From positions 4,464,501 through 4,528,500 of the forward strand of contig CP066886.1 in assembly GCA_016745315.1 (NCBI GenBank): a stretch of 64,000 nucleotides of DNA, written 5' to 3'. This document shows positions 17,543 through 26,937 of the stretch, piece by piece (the stretch's first letter is position 1; every line of letters begins with the position of its first letter). Origin of the DNA: Arthrospira sp. PCC 9108. Its GTDB lineage: Bacteria > Cyanobacteriota > Cyanobacteriia > Cyanobacteriales > Microcoleaceae. The position numbers were made by a program, and so were the translations under genes. A model generated the notes under the pieces. That model worked only from the letters and a program-made list of their open reading frames with translations, was not told the DNA's origin and ran no database searches.

Positions 17543-18934
17543 TTATTGATTAGCGGGATTAGTGCTTTCTTCTAGCCAAATATTCGGCAGTTGGGTGGGC
17601 TGAGTTGGTAACTGCATTAAACCCACTTCAGTTAACCTAATTACTGTGGCTAAGGAGTTGACTAAAGCCGGATCAAATCTAGTGCCGCTGTATTTTTGAC
17701 ATTCATTTAGGGCATCTGTTAAAGTCAAAGCTGGGCGACTTCCCCGGGGCTGAGTTAGTTCTTGAAAATAGCTAACTAGCCCTAATATTCTGGCTTGGAT
17801 GTTGATTTGTTCTCCTTTTTGACCATCAGGGACTCCGCTACCATCCCAATTTTCCAAGTGGTGATTAACGACTTTTTGCACTACGGTTAATTCTGGCATA
17901 GATTCCAATAATCTACCACTAATAGAAGCGCGATCGCGCCAAAATTTTTGGGTGGCTTCATCCATTTCTTCAGGAGTTTTTAAAAACACTTCTGGGGGTG
18001 CAGATGCGAGACCGATACGATGCAGTAAACCCGCTAATTTCAGCCGTCGCAGTTTCAGGGTGGGTAGGTCTAAAATCTGACCTATGGTTTCGCATAAGGC
18101 GGCGACTTGTAGGGAAGCGCAAGGGTTAAAGGGGTCACGTTTATCTACTTGTTGCGCCATGCGTAATAAGGCTTGCAGTTTGTTAGCGCTCAAATTGCGG
18201 CTAACTCGTTTGGCTTGTCCTTCCCATTGCCAGAGTTGTCTATTTTGGCGATTAACGGAGATTAATTCTTGTTGTGATGATTGTAAATATGTAACAATCC
18301 GAGAAACTACCGTGCTGAGGTCGGGAAATGTGGGGTTAGGGGTAGCAGTAATATTTTGATAATATTCCCAGAGGCGATCGCCTAATTCCAGGTTATACTT
18401 ACGGAAGCGATTAATTAATATTTCGGCAGTTTGGTCTACTATAGTTTGCTCAAAAGTCCAGAGTCCATAAAATTTGCGTTCGGTGTCAATGGTAGGTTTC
18501 GCATTAACCAAGTATTCAGACTCTGATAATTCCTGACAGAGCACCATCGCCCTATATCCAGGTGCTATAATTAAGAGGTTCCACTCTTCCACTAGGCCAT
18601 CAGATGGTTCCAGATTAATTAAGGAAACATTATCTAATTGACCTGTGGGATGTTCGGAAAAGCCACTATCAGGCACAGCGCTAATGGCAATATGGTGGCA
18701 AAGTTTGGCGATTTCAAAATAGCGATCGGCTTCTTGAAGATACCATTTTCCTTCTTGAAAAGTCACTAAAACCAGAGGTTTTTCTCCGGTAAGTTCACCT
18801 ATTTGTAAAAGATGGTCTTCTAAAGCGTGACAAAGTGCGACTAGGGTATTTTTAAAGTAAACGCCAAAACTAGAGGGCAGTTTACCATCAGGTAAAGAGG
18901 CTTTAAGTAAGTTTAGTGTCGATTCAGGATTCAT
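17543..18934 (-). CDS. DICT sensory domain plus degenerate HD-GYP-like protein
   Basis: 463 aa. Residues ~15-200 match the DICT domain, a cyanobacterial sensory module often joined to GGDEF, EAL or HD domains (landmarks LxxYFKNTLVALCHALED-type start, FYGLWTFEQTIVDQTAEILI). Residues ~245-430 follow the HD-GYP fold, but the HD pair is replaced by H305-R306 (LLHRIGLA instead of LLHDIGK), and the GYP region reads HHLENWDGSGVPDG. Metal-dependent cyclic-di-GMP hydrolysis is therefore doubtful, and a binding or scaffold role is more likely. It probably forms an operon with the pentapeptide gene 30 bp downstream. Confidence 0.8.
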   Translation of the reverse strand: MNPESTLNLLKASLPDGKLPSSFGVYFKNTLVALCHALEDHLLQIGELTGEKPLVLVTFQEGKWYLQEADRYFEIAKLCHHIAISAVPDSGFSEHPTGQLDNVSLINLEPSDGLVEEWNLLIIAPGYRAMVLCQELSESEYLVNAKPTIDTERKFYGLWTFEQTIVDQTAEILINRFRKYNLELGDRLWEYYQNITATPNPTFPDLSTVVSRIVTYLQSSQQELISVNRQNRQLWQWEGQAKRVSRNLSANKLQALLRMAQQVDKRDPFNPCASLQVAALCETIGQILDLPTLKLRRLKLAGLLHRIGLASAPPEVFLKTPEEMDEATQKFWRDRASISGRLLESMPELTVVQKVVNHHLENWDGSGVPDGQKGEQINIQARILGLVSYFQELTQPRGSRPALTLTDALNECQKYSGTRFDPALVNSLATVIRLTEVGLMQLPTQPTQLPNIWLEESTNPANQ

Positions 18935-19039
18935 ATTATTTATAGGAATTTTAACAGGGGACAGACCAAGGTAGCCTCGACAATTAATTAATAATGATTA
19001 ATTATGAGCTATTTACTGCCCCCTGTCTAGTATCTACTG

Positions 19040-21775
19040 TTAATTTTGGGCAAGTTGGTTGGGTGGGTCAATGCGGTTAGCGATCGCCGCCACGATAATC
19101 ATAGGTAAACCTACCAGGAAACAGGTTAACCATTGTTGCAGGTCTAGGGGCGCGGTGCTGAATAAGGTATTCATGAAGCCTACCTGACTAAAGAGTACCT
19201 GTAAAACCATGGTAACAGCAATACCAATCCAAATTACTGGTACTTCCGCGATTTCGGTATCTTTCCCCCGTAGTTTGGAGGAGATAGTTTCGCCAATTTG
19301 ACTGAGACTAATTAGGTAGAATACGCGCCCAAATACGAGGGCTTGAATTGCCATGGTCCGGGCGATCGCATCTTCTTCGGTAGTCATCCTCGCCCATTCA
19401 AACATTCCAAAAATCAGCACCCAGTTAAAGACAGAAATCAACAGAATTCGCAGGAGTAGTGGCTTATTTAACAGGGGTCGATTAGGGGAGAGGGGGGGTT
19501 GTTCCATCACCTGTTTAGACTTAGGTTCAAAAGCCAGAGGAACCGTCATAGCGATGGAGTTAATCATATTTAACCACAAAACTTGTAGGGAGAGAATAGG
19601 TAATAATCGGTTGAGGAGGACACTAATAACGATGGTCATGGACTCGCCGCCATTGACAGGTAAGATAAAGGCGATCGCCTTGATCAAATTACGGTAAACC
19701 GTGCGCCCTTCTTCCACCGCCGCCTCAATAGAAGCGAAATTATCATCGGTCAAAACCATATCGGAGGCTTCTTTAGCCACCTCGGTCCCCGTTTGTCCCA
19801 TAGCCACACCAATATCAGCCTGTTTAAGGGCGGGTGCATCATTGACCCCATCCCCCGTCATGGCGACAATATCTCCCCGAGACTGTAAGGCTTCCACCAG
19901 GCGCAATTTTTGTTCCGGGGCGACCCGCGCAAATACTACGCCATCTTCAGCCGCCTTAATAAACTCTTGCTGATCCATCTGGCTAAGGTCTTCTCCGGTG
20001 AAAGCAATAACTCTCCCTGACCGTTTAAGGCGCATTTGGGAGGCGATCGCACTAGCGGTGATGATATGGTCTCCCGTAATCATTTTCACTCTAATACCAG
20101 CGTTTTTACAGGCGGCTACGGCCCTAATTGCTTCTTCGCGCGGCGGGTCAATCATTCCTTGTAAGCCGAGAAACTCTAACCCCTGTGCAATATCCTCATG
20201 GTCTAGGGTGGTTTGCTGGGTGGGTTTTTTGGCGATCGCTAATACCCGTAACCCAGAAGCTGCCATAGTTTCAGCCTGTTGATGAATTTCTGCAGCATCT
20301 ACCGGAATAACTTGCCCGTCAGAGTCTAACATTTGATCGCAGCGGGAAACAATAGCTTCCACCGAACCCTTCACATAAATTACCAACTGTTGGCGATCGC
20401 TAGATTCATGCAAAGTCGCCATATATTGATATTCTGACTCAAAGGGAATCACATCTTGACGCGGCATTTCTGCCTCTAATTCAGCCAGAGTAAATCCGGC
20501 TTTGCGGGCGCTAACAATTAAAGCCCCTTCCGTCGGGTCTCCCACAATTTTCCAGGTGTTTTCTTCCTGAATTAAATGGGAGTCATTACACAACATCCCC
20601 CCTTGCAAACATTCTATAAGCATCGGGTGATCAGCTAGGTTAATAGCTTGATCTGCTGAGGATATCTCCCCCTCTGGTGTATAACCACTACCGGAAACCT
20701 GGTAATTTTCACCCCCAACATAAATCTGCTGGACGGTCATTTGATTTTCAGTTAAAGTTCCCGTTTTATCAGAACAAATAACCGTCGCACTTCCCAGAGT
20801 TTCCACAGCCGGGAGTTTCCGAATAATAGCATGGCGGTTAGCCATCCGAGAAACCCCAATAGCTAGGGCGACTGTTACCACTGCTGGTAAACCTTCGGGA
20901 ATGGCACTAACTGCTAGGGCGATCGTCGCCTCAAAGACTTCGTTTAAACTCTGACCATATCCTAACCCTACCGCCAACGTCAAGGCTGCCACTCCCAGGA
21001 TAATATAAAGCAGTTGGCGGCTGAATTTACTAAATTTCCGAGTTAGGGGAGTAATCAGATTATTTTGGTTTTCCATTAACTGAGAAATGCGCCCAGTTTC
21101 CGTGTTTTTTGCCGTAGCGATAACTATGCCTCGCCCTTGTCCTGCAGTCACAAAACTGCCAGCATAACCCATGCTTTTACGGTCTCCCAGAGAGGCATTT
21201 TCCTCTACCGGATCTGGGCGTTTCTCCACAGCCGTTGATTCTCCGGTTAGGGCGGATTCATTAACTTGTAAATTCTTGGTTTCTACTAGGCGTAAATCAG
21301 CAGGAATTTTATCACCTGAAGCTATAAAGACGATATCCCCAGGCACTATTTCCGATGAGGGAACCTTGTTTTTTTCTCCGTTTCTATATACGGTGGCTTC
21401 CGTTTCTATGGACGATGACAGGGCGGCGATCGCATTTTCCGCTTTAGTCTCTTGGATAAAGCTAACTATAGCATTAATCAGAACGACCGCCCAAATTACC
21501 CAACCATTAGCACTTTGCCATCCTTCTAAGATAAACTTAATCCCCCCAGCAATAATTAGAATATAAAGTAGGGGTTGATTAAACTGTTCTAAAAATCGGA
21601 TAATCGGATGTGTTCCCCCTTTACTTTCCAGGCGATTTAAGCCAAATTGTTCCTGTCTTTTTGCCACTTCTTCCGAGTTTAAGCCTGCTTCTAGGTTAGC
21701 CCCAACTTCAGCAGCAGTGTCGGCGATCGCTAAACAATGCCAGGGTTTGGGTGGTAGAGATTTAGGGTCATTCAT
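19040..21775 (-). CDS. P-type cation-transporting ATPase (Ca2+/PMR1-like, P2 type)
   Basis: 911 aa, full length. It has an N-terminal cation-ATPase domain, the actuator motif LTGES, the membrane motif SAIPEGLPA (about 290), phosphorylation site D336 in SDKTGTLTENQ, nucleotide-domain KGSVE, and the hinge TGDGVNDAPALKQADIG. About ten membrane helices are visible, including the C-terminal cation-ATPase block. PEGL with VxxLxxNMINS-type M6 residues fits the P2A/P2B group that exports Ca2+ or Mn2+ from the cytoplasm; substrate is not proven. It stands alone, with a 371-bp spacer upstream. Confidence 0.9.
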   Translation of the reverse strand: MNDPKSLPPKPWHCLAIADTAAEVGANLEAGLNSEEVAKRQEQFGLNRLESKGGTHPIIRFLEQFNQPLLYILIIAGGIKFILEGWQSANGWVIWAVVLINAIVSFIQETKAENAIAALSSSIETEATVYRNGEKNKVPSSEIVPGDIVFIASGDKIPADLRLVETKNLQVNESALTGESTAVEKRPDPVEENASLGDRKSMGYAGSFVTAGQGRGIVIATAKNTETGRISQLMENQNNLITPLTRKFSKFSRQLLYIILGVAALTLAVGLGYGQSLNEVFEATIALAVSAIPEGLPAVVTVALAIGVSRMANRHAIIRKLPAVETLGSATVICSDKTGTLTENQMTVQQIYVGGENYQVSGSGYTPEGEISSADQAINLADHPMLIECLQGGMLCNDSHLIQEENTWKIVGDPTEGALIVSARKAGFTLAELEAEMPRQDVIPFESEYQYMATLHESSDRQQLVIYVKGSVEAIVSRCDQMLDSDGQVIPVDAAEIHQQAETMAASGLRVLAIAKKPTQQTTLDHEDIAQGLEFLGLQGMIDPPREEAIRAVAACKNAGIRVKMITGDHIITASAIASQMRLKRSGRVIAFTGEDLSQMDQQEFIKAAEDGVVFARVAPEQKLRLVEALQSRGDIVAMTGDGVNDAPALKQADIGVAMGQTGTEVAKEASDMVLTDDNFASIEAAVEEGRTVYRNLIKAIAFILPVNGGESMTIVISVLLNRLLPILSLQVLWLNMINSIAMTVPLAFEPKSKQVMEQPPLSPNRPLLNKPLLLRILLISVFNWVLIFGMFEWARMTTEEDAIARTMAIQALVFGRVFYLISLSQIGETISSKLRGKDTEIAEVPVIWIGIAVTMVLQVLFSQVGFMNTLFSTAPLDLQQWLTCFLVGLPMIIVAAIANRIDPPNQLAQN

Positions 21776-21802
21776 AATGTCAATTTTGTGATGGTCAAAG
21801 GG

Positions 21803-21855
21803 TTAACCATAGCCCCAGAAAATATAGCTATAGGGGAGGGGGTAGCCATGGTTAA
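21803..21855. other. Inverted repeat in the ATPase/sulfurtransferase spacer
   Basis: TTAACCAT (21803-21810) and ATGGTTAA (21848-21855) face each other about 30 bp upstream of the ATPase start. This is a possible operator or hairpin in the ATPase 5' leader. Apart from this and the promoter at 22091, the 371-bp divergent spacer shows nothing I recognise. Confidence 0.3.
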
Positions 21856-22090
21856 GGTTATCGAAACATTAAGATGTCGGCACAGAAAAGGTTAGTCATC
21901 CTCACCAACCAGGATAAGTGCTTACATCCCCATTAGGATAATATGTATCATATCTAACAATCGTGTATTTTCCAAGTGTTTAGCTGGTGGATGTAGTTAA
22001 ATGTCAATTCTACTTACTTCGCGAGACTGTAGGGATAGGTGATGATTGATGAGAAAATTGCGGGGATTGTGTGTAAAAATTGCCAATATA

Positions 22091-22099
22091 TGATATAAT
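22091..22099 (+). promoter_or_regulatory. Extended -10 promoter of the sulfurtransferase gene
   Basis: TGATATAAT: a perfect TATAAT (22094-22099) with the TGn extension, 48 bp upstream of the start codon. The -35 region is poor, as allowed for extended -10 promoters. Confidence 0.55.
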
Positions 22100-22146
22100 A
22101 CACCCTGCAAATATCGCTAATCCGATAGCAGGGAGATGGGATTTTA

Positions 22147-22977
22147 ATGGTTAATACTCAACCGATTGTTTCCCCCGAATGGTTACGCGAAAATCTGAAT
22201 AATCCCCAGGTGAAAATTGTGGACTGTCGTTTTGCCTTGGCTGATCCAGCTTGGGGACAACAACAGTATCAACAGAGCCACATTTTGGGGGCTTTTCATC
22301 TCGATCTAAACCGGGATCTGTCTTCACCAGTGACTAAACATGGTGGCCGTCATCCCTTGCCGAATATTGATGAACTAGCTGATAAATTAGGCACAATGGG
22401 GATTGAATTTGGGGAAACCCATGTGGTAGCCTATGACCATGCCCGGTTTGGCTTTGCGGGGAGGCTGTGGTGGCTGTTACGATATATGGGTCACGATCGC
22501 ATTAGTTTACTCGATGGTGGCTTTAACAGTTGGCAGGCGGCGGGTTATCCCGTCTCTGAAGAGTTGCCAAGTTCACAACCGGCTAAATTTACCCCGAAAT
22601 TGCGATCGGATTGGGTGGTAAATTATGAACAGGTGAAAACCCGCAAGGATCAGCCCGGCGTGGTTTTAGTTGATTCTCGTGACTATGACCGCTATCTAGG
22701 CAAACATGAACCCATAGACCCCATAGCCGGACATATTCCCGGCGCGGTCAATTTACCCTGGCAACAAGTCACCGATGATCAAGGTTTTGTTAAATCTACA
22801 CAACAACAGCGGTGGGCGGACTATCAGGACGCTGAAGAAATTATCGTTTACTGTGGGTCAGGAGTCACAGCCTGTACTAATTTGCTATCCCTGGAATTGG
22901 CAGGCTTATCCCAGGGAAAATTGTATGCCGGAAGTTGGAGTGATTGGTGTTCCTATCAACTAGACCCGGAAGCCTGA
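22147..22977 (+). CDS. Sulfurtransferase with two rhodanese domains
   Basis: 276 aa. There is an inactive N-terminal rhodanese domain (about 8-130; DCRFxLADPAWG, GAFHLDLNRDLS) and a catalytic C-terminal one (about 155-270; SRDYDRYLG, GHIPGAVNLPW). The active loop is CGSGVTAC with Cys236. The CGSGVTA form is typical of 3-mercaptopyruvate sulfurtransferases, whereas thiosulfate-specific enzymes have CRKGVTA-like loops. The GGAGAT ribosome site lies a few bases before the ATG. It moves sulfane sulfur in the cytoplasm. Confidence 0.88.
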   Translation: MVNTQPIVSPEWLRENLNNPQVKIVDCRFALADPAWGQQQYQQSHILGAFHLDLNRDLSSPVTKHGGRHPLPNIDELADKLGTMGIEFGETHVVAYDHARFGFAGRLWWLLRYMGHDRISLLDGGFNSWQAAGYPVSEELPSSQPAKFTPKLRSDWVVNYEQVKTRKDQPGVVLVDSRDYDRYLGKHEPIDPIAGHIPGAVNLPWQQVTDDQGFVKSTQQQRWADYQDAEEIIVYCGSGVTACTNLLSLELAGLSQGKLYAGSWSDWCSYQLDPEA

Positions 22978-22980
22978 AGC

Positions 22981-23514
22981 CTAACGACACCCCAGGGAGT
23001 AGCGGGTATCAACTCCCGTCGTCGAGTTGACTCCTTCTGCCCTCAGACAGAGTTGGCGCAACTGTTCCCGATCAAAAATAGCATCGGTGAAGTCTGCGCC
23101 AGTGATTTTGGTATCAGCAAAGGTAGAACCTAAAAACAGGGCTTCCGTAAAAATCGAATCGCTGAGGTCTGCTTGGGAAAAGTCCACCTGATCGAGCATA
23201 GCATAGGTGAGGTCGGCTTTTCTCATGGTCACGCCCAGCATAATTGCCCGACTGAACACAGAACCCCGCAATTCGGCTTCGTCAAAGTTAGCATATTCCA
23301 GATTGGAGTTGGCAAATTCGGCGGCGGGTAGTTTTTGGTTGGAAAAATCCCGGTTTTGCAGCAAGCTGTGGTTAAAAAACAGGTGGGAGGGGTTCTCAGC
23401 TAGGGCTAACCCAGGCCCAATAATTAATATTAGCCCTACCCATAAGGCGATCGCTAATGATTTAATCATCCTCTTCATTGCTAAAAGTCCCATACAAATA
23501 TCTCTAATAACCAC
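22981..23514 (-). CDS. Exported pentapeptide-repeat protein
   Basis: Up to 177 aa. A hydrophobic signal (MKRMIKSLAIALWVGLILII, ending PGLALA/ENPS) precedes ~20 pentapeptides (AEFANSNLEYANFDEAELRG and on), and the end carries two Cys (LCLR, LGCR). It is probably a thylakoid-lumen or periplasmic beta-helix protein; similar lumenal pentapeptide proteins occur in cyanobacteria and chloroplasts. The true start is uncertain: 23514, 23493 or 23478, with the last giving the most compact signal peptide. It ends 3 bases from the convergent sulfurtransferase gene. Confidence 0.75.
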   Translation of the reverse strand: MVIRDICMGLLAMKRMIKSLAIALWVGLILIIGPGLALAENPSHLFFNHSLLQNRDFSNQKLPAAEFANSNLEYANFDEAELRGSVFSRAIMLGVTMRKADLTYAMLDQVDFSQADLSDSIFTEALFLGSTFADTKITGADFTDAIFDREQLRQLCLRAEGVNSTTGVDTRYSLGCR

Positions 23515-23591
23515 AATCTATCTCCAGGATAGCGAACTACAGCAACCTTTTCACTACAATAGGAAACTAAAGACCACGTTAAACTGTATTG

Positions 23592-23948
23592 ATGATTAAT
23601 TTTTTCTTGACTTGGCTGTTAGCAGCCATTGCGCTGTCCATTACCGCTTATTTAGTGCCTGGTTTAACTCTGGAGGGTTGGCAGGCTGCTGCTGTAGGGG
23701 CGATCGTTATGGGGTTGGTAAATGCCATCATTAAACCAATTTTAACTATCCTCACCCTACCCTTAACCCTATTAACCCTAGGTTTGTTCCTGTTTGTCGT
23801 TAACGCCATTTCCCTATCCCTCGTCGCCAAATTTACCCCCGGTTTTACCATTGATGGATTTTGGCCAGCCCTATGGGGTTCTATTGTCCTTTCCTTAGTT
23901 TCCTGGGGTATGAGTCAAATTGCCAACAAAACTGATGTAGATGTTTAG
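23592..23948 (+). CDS. Phage-holin-family (DUF360-type) small membrane protein
   Basis: 118 aa from the ATG at 23592; a TTG one codon earlier is unlikely. Four membrane helices (about 3-22, 28-50, 55-80, 90-112) with GxVNAIIKPILxxLTLPLTLLTLG, the hallmark of the small family called phage holin family protein or Mycobacteriophage holin-like, found in most cyanobacteria. Despite the name there is no phage context, and the role is unknown. A terminator follows at 23977. Confidence 0.8.
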   Translation: MINFFLTWLLAAIALSITAYLVPGLTLEGWQAAAVGAIVMGLVNAIIKPILTILTLPLTLLTLGLFLFVVNAISLSLVAKFTPGFTIDGFWPALWGSIVLSLVSWGMSQIANKTDVDV

Positions 23949-23976
23949 ATTGTTCAGATTTTCCCGACTCTAGGTT

Positions 23977-24020
23977 AAGGCGGTGGGTTATTCCTGGCAA
24001 TATCAACCCCCGCCTTTTTT
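23977..24020 (+). terminator. Rho-independent terminator
   Basis: AAGGCGG-TGGGTT pairs with AACCC-CCGCCTT around a short loop and is followed by TTTTTT, 29 bases after the holin-like gene. Confidence 0.8.
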
Positions 24021-24067
24021 ATCCCAAACTTCCATTACAGCCTGTTCAGAAATCATCTGATCACCTC

Positions 24068-24144
24068 TCAAAGTCCCTCTCCCTCTCTGGGAGAGGGATT
24101 TAGGGTGAGGGCAATGTATTAAGCGACTGGTGAACAAGCTGTAT
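24068..24144. repeat. Dispersed palindromic repeat (copy 1)
   Basis: tcaaagtccctctcc, a short hairpin (ctctgggagag), then gatttagggtgaggg and gaacaagctgtat. The same order of blocks occurs at 60057-60151 with a longer centre. It is probably a small non-autonomous repeat. Confidence 0.6.
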
Positions 24145-24191
24145 AAACTATTGACCTACATTCAACATCAAAAAGTCATCATTCTTAAATA

Positions 24192-24719
24192 TCAACTTAT
24201 CCACAGACTTCCTCTACCACCAGGAATCTCACGAATCTTCATATCCGTCATCTCTAAATGTTTGTAGGACATCCACCCTATTTGTCCATTCAACCAATTT
24301 TGTTTATCTGCAGTACATAAAGCGCGACCACACCACCATATCCCTAGATTTTGATTAACATAAGTCGCATCAAATATCTCAACGAAAGTTCCTAATGGTA
24401 GCTTTTCGAGAATGTTGTTACTATCGTTAGGGTTAGGGGATCTTCTCAAATTTAACCCCTCAGTTTTCACCTTAGCAATAGATTCAAATATATCAGCATG
24501 AACCCTGGGAATATACCAGAAATCACGACGATTTTGTTCTCCTGAACCCAAATAGGAATATATAATCATCTCATAATGTCCGTCTTCCAAATAACGACTA
24601 TTATTCCGAGCGATAAAACTAGCGCCCGCCGGAACTTCGATTTTTTCATGACTAGGTAATTGATTAGCCGGGAGAGGTTTCGCTTTAAAAATAGTGGGGG
24701 TATGCACAAAAACTTTCAT
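24192..24719 (-). CDS. SH3-like domain protein (intact copy)
   Basis: 175 aa, function unknown. The C-terminal half contains an SH3b-like segment (VKTEGLNLRRSPNPNDSNN, then LPLGTFVEIFD) of the kind that binds peptides or cell walls. The N-terminal half (KVFVHTPTIFKAKPLP, then a YLEDGHYEMII block) resembles small cyanobacterial SH3 proteins. There is no signal peptide. It is the intact member of a tandem pair; the other copy at 24849-25351 is frameshifted. It is unlikely to belong to an operon with metH because of the orphan metH tail between them. Confidence 0.65.
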   Translation of the reverse strand: MKVFVHTPTIFKAKPLPANQLPSHEKIEVPAGASFIARNNSRYLEDGHYEMIIYSYLGSGEQNRRDFWYIPRVHADIFESIAKVKTEGLNLRRSPNPNDSNNILEKLPLGTFVEIFDATYVNQNLGIWWCGRALCTADKQNWLNGQIGWMSYKHLEMTDMKIREIPGGRGSLWIS

Positions 24720-24848
24720 GATTAGTTCCCTCAGTAATAGAGATAGTTGATTTGAGACATATTAGGCACTAAAATACTTAGCCGCCGGGTGGTAAGTGAT
24801 AATCGCAGTAGTCAGAATTAGACATCAAAAAGTCATCATTCTTAACTA

Positions 24849-25351
24849 TTAATAGATATCGTGAATCTTCAGATCCGTCATCTCTAAATGTTTGTAGGAC
24901 ATCCACCCTATTTGTGCATCATTAAACCAATTTTGTTTGTCTGCAGTACATAAAGCGCGACCACACCACCATATCCCTAGATTTTGATTAACATAAGTCC
25001 CATCAAATATCTCAACAAAGGCTCCTAATGGTAGCTTGTCGAGAATGTTGTTACTATCGTTAGGGTTAGGGGATCTTCTCAAATTTAACCCCTCAGTTTT
25101 CACCTTAGCAATACATTCAAATACATCAACATGAACCCTGGGAATATACCAGGAAGTAGAACGATTTTGTTCTCCTGAACCCAAATCGGAATCTATAATC
25201 ATCTGATAATGTCCGTCTTCCAAATAACGACTATTATTCCAAGCGATAAAACTAGCACCCCCGGAACTTCGATTTTTTTATGACTAGGTAATTGATTAGC
25301 CGGGAGAGGTTCGGCTTTAAAAATGGTGCGGGTATGCACAAAAACTTTCAT
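24849..25351 (-). pseudogene. SH3-like domain protein (frameshifted copy)
   Basis: Starts at the ATG at 25351 exactly like its neighbour (MKVFVHT) but loses the frame at the C-run 25258-25262. The intact copy has one more base there (GCGCCCGCC versus GCACCCCC). The remaining 124 codons after the shift (25223-24849) are well conserved with the neighbour, including the SH3-like part, and the C-terminus is shorter. It was either inactivated after the duplication or is a base-call error. Confidence 0.7.
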
Positions 25352-25393
25352 GATTGATTGCCTCAATAATAGAGATAGTTGAGTAGAGAGATA

Positions 25394-26908
25394 TTAGGCG
25401 CTAAAATACTTAGCCGCCGGGTGATAAGTGATAATCGCAGTAGTAGACTGTTCTGGGTAAAGCTGTTCACTTTCATCCATATATAAACCAATTACCTCTG
25501 CTTTCAACAGATCTAACTGTTTATATTGGTCTTGCATATTCGGACAAGCCGGATAGCCGAAACTGTAACGGGAACCTCGATAACGCTGCTTCAGGATATC
25601 GCGAATATTATCAGCATCCTCCCCACCAAAACCTAACTCGCGGCGAATGCGGGCGTGTAACCATTCTGCCATGGCTTCAGCCGTTTGTACTGCCATACCA
25701 TGGAAATACAAGTAATTCGTATAATCATCAGCAGCAAATAGCTTCTGGGCGTAATCTGTCGCGATTTGTCCCACGGTGACGGCGTGCATCGGAAAAACGT
25801 CGATTTTACCGCTATCTTTAGGGGCGAAAAAGTCAGCAATACAGAGGCGACGACCAGACCGCTGGCGGGGAAATTCAAAACTGGTAATTGGTTCGGAAAT
25901 TTCTCCGGCCTTAATTTTTTCGGGGTCATAAATTAACAGCGTGTTCCCTTCCGACTGACAGGGAAAATAGCCATAGACGGCGCGGGGTTGGAGTAAGTTT
26001 TCGGCAATAATTCGCTGTTTCCACTCTGCCAAAATTGGATAAACTTTAGCTTCTAAAAACTGGTTATATTCCTCCCTGGGTTGTCCTTGGGGTTTACGGA
26101 ACTGCCATTGTCCGGCGGTTAAGGCTTGTAAATCTAAATACCAGAATAATTCATCAAAGGGCATATCCACAGGTTCGAGAACTTTCACCCCCCAGAATGG
26201 CGGCGTAGGACGTTCTATATCTACTGCTACGGCTTCGGAACGTCGGGTATCTACTACTTTTGGGGTGTCAGGTTCTGGCTGGTCTGTTTGGGGTGGTGAC
26301 TGTTGACTCTGACCGTTAGTGGTGATGGTTTCATCTTGGACAAATTCATCTAAAAAGCCTTTGAAATCTTCCCATTTTCCGGCTTTCTTGGCGGGCATTA
26401 ATTTATCCATAAAGGTGAGGTCGGAAAAGGCATCTTTCCCATAAATTACCCGACCTTTATAGGTGTTCTGACAGTCTTCATAGACAAACTTGGAGGTTAA
26501 AGCAGCACCCCCTAAAATGACGGGAACGGTAATTCCCTCTTGATTGAATACCTCTAAGTTATCTTTCATAAAGGCGGTGGATTTAACCAGTAAACCACTC
26601 ATGGCGATACAGTCGGCGTTATGTTCTCGGTAGGCGGAAATAATATTATCAACGGGTTGTTTAATGCCTAAATTAACGACTTTATAACCGTTATTAGATA
26701 GGATGATATCAACTAGGTTTTTACCGATATCGTGAACATCTCCTTTGACTGTGGCAATTACAAAGGTTCCTTTGGCATTATTTCCCGATTCGGATTTTTC
26801 CATAAACGGCTCTAGGTAAGCAACCGCCGCCTTCATGGTTTGGGCGGACTGGAGAACAAAGGGTAGTTGCATTTGACCAGACCCAAATAGTTCGCCGACA
26901 ACTTTCAT
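25394..26908 (-). CDS. metH: Methionine synthase, C-terminal part (cobalamin and activation domains)
   Basis: 504 codons in the frame after an apparent frameshift. It begins in the B12-binding cap (MKVVGELFGSGQMQLPFVLQ), then the cobalamin Rossmann domain with the axial histidine in GDVHDIGKN, a Pro/Gln-rich linker, and the S-adenosylmethionine activation domain (YRGSRYSFGYPACP near the end). On its own it lacks the homocysteine and folate domains. Joined with 26938-28941 it gives a full ~1,180-residue MetH that methylates homocysteine. The frame is lost at 26938-26946, so this is either a broken gene or a sequencing artefact. The 3' end has been copied downstream (24764-24812). Confidence 0.8.
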   Translation of the reverse strand: MKVVGELFGSGQMQLPFVLQSAQTMKAAVAYLEPFMEKSESGNNAKGTFVIATVKGDVHDIGKNLVDIILSNNGYKVVNLGIKQPVDNIISAYREHNADCIAMSGLLVKSTAFMKDNLEVFNQEGITVPVILGGAALTSKFVYEDCQNTYKGRVIYGKDAFSDLTFMDKLMPAKKAGKWEDFKGFLDEFVQDETITTNGQSQQSPPQTDQPEPDTPKVVDTRRSEAVAVDIERPTPPFWGVKVLEPVDMPFDELFWYLDLQALTAGQWQFRKPQGQPREEYNQFLEAKVYPILAEWKQRIIAENLLQPRAVYGYFPCQSEGNTLLIYDPEKIKAGEISEPITSFEFPRQRSGRRLCIADFFAPKDSGKIDVFPMHAVTVGQIATDYAQKLFAADDYTNYLYFHGMAVQTAEAMAEWLHARIRRELGFGGEDADNIRDILKQRYRGSRYSFGYPACPNMQDQYKQLDLLKAEVIGLYMDESEQLYPEQSTTAIITYHPAAKYFSA

Positions 26909-26937
26909 CCCGTCTAATAGGAAAATGTTAATAATAT

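Larger units (their letters stand above)
24165..25444. repeat. Tandem segmental duplication (about 0.65 kb x 2) including the metH 3' end
   Basis: Block 24165-24812 is repeated at 24822-25444 with point changes and small indels. Each block runs from acatcaaaaagtcatcattc through an SH3-like gene to the last ~50 bases of metH (ctaaaatacttagccgccgg and on). In block 2 the metH end is the real gene end; in block 1 it is an orphan tail at about 24764-24812. The copying therefore began inside metH. Confidence 0.85.

Noticed and set aside
23592..23948. Prophage, suggested by the holin-like gene
   Set aside because: No lysin, terminase, capsid or integrase gene is nearby; the family is a normal cyanobacterial membrane protein despite its name.
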